Assembly: GCF_004303025.1 (NCBI RefSeq) | Contig: NZ_PJQW01000003.1 | Location: 62,001 to 126,000, forward strand | From: Flavobacterium sp. J27 | GTDB lineage: Bacteria > Bacteroidota > Bacteroidia > Flavobacteriales > Flavobacteriaceae | Direction of reading: 5' to 3' | Length of the DNA stretch: 64,000 nucleotides | Part shown: one piece after another, positions 59,767 to 64,000 of the stretch | How positions within the stretch are numbered: the first letter of the stretch is position 1 | How the letters are laid out: every line of letters begins with the position of its first letter | Position numbers and translations under genes: made by a program | The notes under the pieces: generated by a model | Database searches by the model: none | Told to the model about the DNA's origin: nothing | The model's input: the letters and a program-made list of their open reading frames with translations, nothing else

Positions 59767-59796
59767 AAGGGCTCTGTATTTCAGAGCCTTTTTTTT
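59767..59796 (+). terminator. Terminator after the pdhA-pdhC operon
   Basis: AAGGGCTCTG and CAGAGCCTT pair with one bulged G and are followed by a long T run, 21 bases after the stop. Confidence 0.8.
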
Positions 59797-59810
59797 ATGT
59801 GTAAAACTCA

Positions 59811-59859
59811 GTTAGGTAGTGTAACTAACATTTATTGAGTCGTTTAGTACGTATTTTTG
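59811..59859 (+). promoter_or_regulatory. Promoter with a TAAC-type box upstream of the DoxX-like gene
   Basis: GTTAGGTAGTGTAACTAAC (59811-59829; GTTA-N11-TAAC) is followed 22 bases later by TATTTTTG (59852-59859), a good -7 element. Spacing and the GTTA-N11-TAAC outline match the arsenic box at 34002-34020, so this may be a third, weaker copy. Confidence 0.4.
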
Positions 59860-59879
59860 CCTTGTTAAATGATGAAATT

Positions 59880-60269
59880 ATGAAAAAAACTGTCTTTATT
59901 TGGATTCTTAAGTGTGTAGCAGCTATTATACTATTACAAACTTTATTTTTCAAATTTACTGCTGCACCAGAAAGTGTTTATATTTTTTCTACTTTAAATG
60001 CAGAACCTTTTGGTAGAATAACTTCTGGAATTATCGAATTAATAGCCTCAATCTTAATTTTAGTTCCTAAAACAACTTTAATAGGAGCAATTCTTGGTGG
60101 AGTAACAATGTTGGGAGCTGTGTTTTCTCATCTAACTATTTTGGGTGTTGAAGTTCAAGATGACGGCGGAACTTTATTCATCTTAGCAGTAATTACTTTA
60201 ATCTCCTGCTTAATACTAATTTATTTTTACAAAGACAACTTTACTAAACTTCTCCAATTTAAGATGTAG
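59880..60269 (+). CDS. DoxX-like membrane protein
   Basis: The ATG at 59880 gives 129 residues; a TTG at 59835 is less suitable. Four hydrophobic segments are visible (FIWILKCVAAIILLQTLFFK, ITSGIIELIASILILVP, LIGAILGGVTMLGAVFSHLT, LFILAVITLISCLILIYFY). The layout resembles DoxX-type membrane proteins. Its role is unknown; it is alone between two units and has its own promoter with a TAAC-type box. Confidence 0.75.
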   Translation: MKKTVFIWILKCVAAIILLQTLFFKFTAAPESVYIFSTLNAEPFGRITSGIIELIASILILVPKTTLIGAILGGVTMLGAVFSHLTILGVEVQDDGGTLFILAVITLISCLILIYFYKDNFTKLLQFKM

Positions 60270-60340
60270 TTTTCAATTCTTATGCTTTAAAACCTAAGTT
60301 TTGTCGGGATTTTATTATTTTTACGAAAATAAATATAGGA

Positions 60341-61321
60341 ATGAAAAAAATATGTTTTATTGTAAGCTTAGTTTTGTTAGCTTGTAATGGTTCGAAATCA
60401 ACGGTTTCTAATGAATTGAACACAGTTTCCCAAAGTATCAGTGGAAGTGAAAATTCTTTTGCAAATCAAGAAGATATAGCAAAGACACTTCAGTTTTTAA
60501 CTTCAGATGAACTGGAAGGTCGTAATACAGGTAGTAAAGGAATTGAAAAAGCAAGTTACTTTTTAGAAGGTGTTTTCAAGCAAAACAAAGTAAAACCTTA
60601 TTTTAAAAGCTATAGAGACACCCTTTCAAATTATGATTTACCCGCTTATAATATCGTTGGCTATATAGAAGGAAATGATCCTAAATTAAAAAATGAATTT
60701 GTTGTTATAGGAGCACATTATGATCATATAGGTAGAATTACACCAGTAAATGGAGATGATATTGGTAATGGAGCCAATGATAATGCTTCAGGAACAACGG
60801 CGGTTACTGAAGTTGTAAAATATTTTGCAAAACATAAAACTAATAAAAGAAGCATTATTTTTGCTTTCTTCTCAGCAGAAGAAAAAGGATTATTAGGTTC
60901 TAAACACTTAGCAAAGAAATTAAAAGAGCAAAATCTTAATTTATATTTTATGTTTAATTATGAAATGATTGGGGTAAAAATGAATAGAGAAGATATGTTA
61001 CTTTATTTAACTGGTTTTGGTAAAAGTAATATGGCGCAAAAAATGAATGAATATGCAGGTGAAAATTTGATAGGCTATATTCCTGCAGAAACTCAGTATC
61101 AATTATTTAGAGCATCTGATAATTATCCTTTTTATACCGAATTTGAAGTTCCAGCTCAAACCGTATCTACCTTTGATTTTGAAAATTTTCAATTTTACCA
61201 TCAGCCAGATGATGAATTTGAATTAATGGATACCAAACACATGACGAATGTGGTTAATAAAACGATTCCAGTTTTAGAAAAAATGATGAATGCACCAAGC
61301 AAAGAAATTCAGATGAAATAA
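60341..61321 (+). CDS. M28-family metallopeptidase lipoprotein
   Basis: A 326-residue lipoprotein with lipobox VLLACNGS (Cys15). M28 zinc-ligand motifs are visible: FVVIGAHYDHIGRI (His and Asp), GNGANDNASGTTAVTEVVKY (bridging Asp), IFAFFSAEEKGLLGSKHLAK (Glu pair), and FNYEMIGVKM, YPFYTEFEVPAQTV, FQFYHQPDDEFE. It is probably an outer-membrane- or periplasm-anchored aminopeptidase. It ends 80 bases before an SDR gene, with only a short weak hairpin between. Confidence 0.92.
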   Translation: MKKICFIVSLVLLACNGSKSTVSNELNTVSQSISGSENSFANQEDIAKTLQFLTSDELEGRNTGSKGIEKASYFLEGVFKQNKVKPYFKSYRDTLSNYDLPAYNIVGYIEGNDPKLKNEFVVIGAHYDHIGRITPVNGDDIGNGANDNASGTTAVTEVVKYFAKHKTNKRSIIFAFFSAEEKGLLGSKHLAKKLKEQNLNLYFMFNYEMIGVKMNREDMLLYLTGFGKSNMAQKMNEYAGENLIGYIPAETQYQLFRASDNYPFYTEFEVPAQTVSTFDFENFQFYHQPDDEFELMDTKHMTNVVNKTIPVLEKMMNAPSKEIQMK

Positions 61322-61401
61322 GCATAAAAAATGCTTCTAAAAATGAAAAATTAACTAATGAAAGATTATCATTATGTTTTTTACTTTCAAATTTTAAATA
61401 A

Positions 61402-62082
61402 ATGAAAAACATTATAATAACAGGAACTTCCAGAGGTATTGGATATGAATTAGCTTTGTTGTTTGCCAATCAAGGACATCAAGTAGCGGCTGTTTCAAGA
61501 AAACAACCTCAAGAATTTCTTGAGAATAAAAATATAACTTGTTTAGGAATTGATATTTCAAATGAAAAGGAATTACTACAAGTTAAAGAGTTTGTTGAAA
61601 AATCATGGAATAGTAATGTAGATATAGTCATACATAATGCAGGATTACTTATTGGGAAGCCTTTTGCTGAACTAACTTCTGAAGATTTTGAACAAGTTTA
61701 TAAAGTTAACGTTTTTGCTGTTGCAGCATTAACCCGTATCTGTATTCCTTATTTGTCTAAAGGGAGTCATGTGGTCACCATAAGTTCTATGGGTGGTATT
61801 CAAGGAAGTATGAAGTTTCCAACTTTAGCAGCTTATAGCTCTAGTAAAGGAGCAGTAATAACGTTGTCTGAATTGTTAGCCGAAGAATACAAAGAAAAAG
61901 GAATTGCTTTTAATGTTTTAGCACTTGGCGCTGTCAATACAGAAATGCTACAAGAAGCTTTTCCAGGATATCAAGCACCGCTTTTAGCTAAAGAAATGGC
62001 AACTTATATTTTTGATTTTAGTTTAACGGGTAATAAATATTACAACGGTAAAGTTTTGCAGGTTTCATCTACAACACCTTAA
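61402..62082 (+). CDS. Short-chain dehydrogenase/reductase
   Basis: A 226-residue SDR: T7-G-T-S-R-G-I-G14, VIHNAGLLIGKPF (NAG with His in place of the first Asn), HVVTISSMGG, Y145-x3-K149 (YSSSK). It is shorter than most SDRs and lacks a substrate-loop extension, so it may be a 3-oxoacyl reductase-like or regulatory member. It lies 3 bases upstream of the SprT-like gene and is probably co-transcribed. Unlike the SDRs at 7-27 kb, no AraC gene accompanies it. Confidence 0.88.
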   Translation: MKNIIITGTSRGIGYELALLFANQGHQVAAVSRKQPQEFLENKNITCLGIDISNEKELLQVKEFVEKSWNSNVDIVIHNAGLLIGKPFAELTSEDFEQVYKVNVFAVAALTRICIPYLSKGSHVVTISSMGGIQGSMKFPTLAAYSSSKGAVITLSELLAEEYKEKGIAFNVLALGAVNTEMLQEAFPGYQAPLLAKEMATYIFDFSLTGNKYYNGKVLQVSSTTP

Positions 62083-62085
62083 AAA

Positions 62086-62688
62086 TTGAGCGACGTTTTA
62101 CAAAAATATTTACCTGAACATGCGGTTCAATCTTGTTTTGAATTAATCAAAAACAATCACGTTCATTTAAAAATCGTAAATGAACGAGTAACTCGTCATG
62201 GTGATTATAGAAAAGATGCGAATGGGTATCATCAAATTACAGTAAATGCCAGTCTCAATAAATATCGTTTCCTAATTACTCTAGTTCATGAAATTGCACA
62301 TTTAGTTGCCTTTGAAAAATACGGGAGGTATATTAAACCTCATGGTGATGAATGGAAACTCACGTTTAGACAATTGATGTTGCCATATATACGACCTGAG
62401 ATTTTTCCAAATCAATTGTTACCATTATTAGCTCGTCATTTTAAAAATCCGAAAGCAAGTAGCGATACAGACGCTACACTATCTTTGGCATTGAAGCAGT
62501 ATGATGAAAAAGAATCAGATAAGAATTATATTTTTGAAATTCCGTATGGAGCTTATTTTAAAATTCATAATGGGCGAGTTTTTAAAAAAATAGCACTACG
62601 CGTAAAACGGTATGAGTGTATTGAACTACAAACGGGAAGAATTTTTCTTTTTCAGCCCAACGCAGAAGTAGAATTGGTGGCCAATTAA
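62086..62688 (+). CDS. SprT-like zinc metalloprotease-domain protein
   Basis: Starting at TTG 62086, 3 bases after the SDR stop, the protein has 200 residues; no suitable ATG is nearby. The zinc motif is ITLVHEIAHLVAFEKYGRYI (HExxH) followed by KPHGDEWKLTFRQLMLPYIR, as in SprT-like proteins. The C-terminal part (IFEIPYGAYFKIHNGRVFKK, RVKRYECIELQTGRIFLFQP) resembles the zinc-ribbon/beta-rich end of relatives but lacks a full Cys cluster. It is probably a cytosolic DNA-protein-crosslink-type protease domain or an inactive relative. Confidence 0.83.
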   Translation: MSDVLQKYLPEHAVQSCFELIKNNHVHLKIVNERVTRHGDYRKDANGYHQITVNASLNKYRFLITLVHEIAHLVAFEKYGRYIKPHGDEWKLTFRQLMLPYIRPEIFPNQLLPLLARHFKNPKASSDTDATLSLALKQYDEKESDKNYIFEIPYGAYFKIHNGRVFKKIALRVKRYECIELQTGRIFLFQPNAEVELVAN

Positions 62689-62834
62689 ATGGTTTATTAG
62701 TTCAACGAAAGTTTTGATATTAATATTATAATTTCAATTTTTGCAGGAATTTATCTATTTTCTGAATTGCTATTTTTTGGCATTATATTTTTAAGTATAT
62801 TTAAAGTTATAAAAAGAACCCTTTTAAGGTATAT

Positions 62835-63893
62835 ATGAAAAACAACAATTATTACGCAATAATAATGGCTGGTGGTGTAGGTTCGCGTTTTTGGCCAGTA
62901 AGTACAACCGAATTTCCAAAACAGTTTCACGACATGTTAGGAACTGGAGAAACGCTGATTCAAAAAACATTTTCCAGATTAAGTAAACTCATTCCTTCTG
63001 AAAATATTTTGGTTTTAACCAATGAAAAATACAACGACTTAGTATTAGAGCAATTGCCGTCAATTCAACCGAATCAGGTTGTTCTTGAACCTGCTATGCG
63101 AAATACAGCACCCTGTATTTTGTACGCTTCTATGAAAATTAAAAAAGAAAACCCAGACGCTTTGCTTATTGTTGCTCCGTCAGACCATTGGATAGAAGAT
63201 GAAACTGCTTTTGTGCAAAATGTGCAACAATCTTTTGATTATTGTACTTCAAATAATGCATTAATGACTCTTGGTATTCAACCCACTTTTCCAAATACTG
63301 GTTTTGGGTATATCGAATTTGATAAATTAGATATAAATCCAATAAAGAAAGTAAAACAGTTTAGAGAAAAACCAGATTATGAAACAGCGAAATCTTTTTT
63401 AGCAAGTGGTAATTTTCTTTGGAATGGCGGTATTTTTATTTGGAGTGTTTCTTCGGTTTTAGAAGCTTTTGCAACATTTCAACCTGAAATGAATGCTCTT
63501 TTTGTCTCTGGTTTTGAGAGCTACAATACGATAGCTGAAAAAGAATTTATTGCTCAAAATTATCCTTTAGCCGAAAATATTTCTATAGATTATGCTATTT
63601 TGGAAAAAGCATCGAATGTGTATGTCTTACCTGCAACTTTCGATTGGAATGATTTAGGAACTTGGGGGTCTTTACACGAAAAATTGGATAAAGATTTCAA
63701 TAATAATGCCGTTGTAAATGCTACTGTAATATTAGAAAACGCTTCTAACAATATCATTAGGACTGAAGGTAAAAAGCTCGTGGTTGTGGATGGTCTTGAT
63801 GATTTTATAATTGTTGATAAAACCGATACTTTATTAATTTATCCAAAAAGTAAAGAGCAAGAAATCAAAGGAATTGTAAGTAAACTACAATAA
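62835..63893 (+). CDS. manC: Mannose-1-phosphate guanylyltransferase
   Basis: A 352-residue nucleotidyltransferase with MAGGVGSRFWPVSTTEFPKQ (G-loop and PKQ), EPAMRNTAPCILYASMKIKK, LIVAPSDHWIEDE, KKVKQFREKPDYETAKSFLA, GNFLWNGGIFIWSVSSVLEA and DWNDLGTWGSLHEKL. It makes GDP-mannose for glycans and is the single-domain form without a C-terminal isomerase domain. It starts 147 bases after the SprT-like gene. GDP-mannose fits the mannosyl-type transferases in the 44-48 kb operon, although they are not adjacent. Confidence 0.93.
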   Translation: MKNNNYYAIIMAGGVGSRFWPVSTTEFPKQFHDMLGTGETLIQKTFSRLSKLIPSENILVLTNEKYNDLVLEQLPSIQPNQVVLEPAMRNTAPCILYASMKIKKENPDALLIVAPSDHWIEDETAFVQNVQQSFDYCTSNNALMTLGIQPTFPNTGFGYIEFDKLDINPIKKVKQFREKPDYETAKSFLASGNFLWNGGIFIWSVSSVLEAFATFQPEMNALFVSGFESYNTIAEKEFIAQNYPLAENISIDYAILEKASNVYVLPATFDWNDLGTWGSLHEKLDKDFNNNAVVNATVILENASNNIIRTEGKKLVVVDGLDDFIIVDKTDTLLIYPKSKEQEIKGIVSKLQ

Positions 63894-63900
63894 ATTAAAC

Positions 63901-64000
63901 ATGGAAAATAATACTCCGTTAAATTTCTCAGAGATAGTTAAACAGATAAAACAATTTGTAATTAGTATTTTTGATATCTCAAGAGATTCAGATAAGACCA
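63901..64000 (+). CDS. Unidentified protein, 3' partial (possibly DUF389)
   Basis: A new ATG 8 bases after the manC stop opens a frame that runs off the right edge; only 33 residues are visible (MENNTPLNFSEIVKQIKQFV, then ISIFDISRDSDKT). The acidic IFDISRDSDKT end resembles the soluble N-terminal part of flavobacterial DUF389 membrane proteins, but this is too short to assign. The short gap suggests co-transcription with manC. Confidence 0.45.
   Translation, partial: MENNTPLNFSEIVKQIKQFVISIFDISRDSDKT

Noticed and set aside
61320-61336. AAGCATAAAAAATGCTT hairpin after the M28 gene
   Set aside because: Short stem in A/T-rich DNA without a following T run; it could be chance.
1-64000. CRISPR array for the CARF proteins
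   Set aside because: No series of regularly spaced identical repeats was seen anywhere in the window; the short repeats found are regulatory sites.

Overview
The window looks like a chromosomal segment of a low-GC member of the Flavobacteriaceae (Bacteroidota), probably Flavobacterium or a close relative. The evidence is the gldJ / porU / porV type IX secretion genes, Bacteroidota-type -7 promoter elements (TAnnTTTG), signal peptides ending in AQ, and the murF-gldJ-porU-porV-cdd-pdhA-pdhC order. No rRNA, tRNA, CRISPR array, transposase or phage gene was recognised.

Layout. (1) 1-4332: a four-gene cassette running off the left edge. It encodes a winged-helix-like protein, a phospholipase-D-like protein with two HKD-type motifs, a stand-alone CARF-like Rossmann protein, and a Card1/Can2-like protein (CARF plus PD-(D/E)XK nuclease). 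All three junctions are one-base TAATG overlaps, and no cas gene or CRISPR array is visible. This is the best candidate for an undescribed (defence-type) system here. (2) 4.4-28.3 kb: an accessory region rich in small oxidoreductases and regulators. It holds four HxlR regulators, three paralogous AraC regulators each behind an SDR gene, two paralogous nitroreductases, several SnoaL/NTF2-like proteins, DoxX, an ABM-domain protein, a LytTR two-component pair facing a FAH/outer-membrane pair, and a Fur-family regulator facing a thioredoxin-reductase-like gene. A decayed stretch at about 16.0-16.8 kb contains an SDR relic. Repeated operators are visible: GTTAC arrays, 7-1-7 Fur boxes, LytTR boxes and ACATAC/GTATGT half-sites. 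(3) 28.3-37.2 kb: an arsenosugar (possibly arsenolipid) biosynthesis cluster with rhodanese, peroxidase-like protein, ArsS, TIGR04282-type transferase, purine nucleoside phosphorylase, aquaporin-like channel, ArsM, an outer-membrane protein, a sterol-desaturase-like protein, a DUF547 protein and a TIGR04283-type glycosyltransferase. No ArsR gene lies nearby, but two of its promoters share a 17-bp box at identical spacing. (4) 37.3-48 kb: DUF2911, AraC plus alkylhydroperoxidase-like protein, a secreted GH113-like hydrolase, an FAD oxidoreductase coupled to a membrane 4Fe-4S protein, and a YwqK-like / three-glycosyltransferase operon. (5) 48-64 kb: core genes murF, gldJ, porU, porV, cdd, pdhA, pdhC, a DoxX-like protein, an M28 peptidase, an SDR, a SprT-like protein, a mannose-1-phosphate guanylyltransferase, and the start of one more gene.

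How the genes work together. Region 2 reads as a set of sensor-plus-reductase modules for reactive electrophiles or redox stress; this is inference from families and operators. Region 3 is a linear pathway: ArsM methylates arsenite, ArsS transfers the 5'-deoxyadenosyl group of SAM, the phosphorylase removes adenine, and transferases and membrane enzymes process the arsenosugar. Region 5 combines cell-wall synthesis, gliding/T9SS secretion and pyruvate dehydrogenase. All functional calls come from reading motifs in the sequence; no database search was run.
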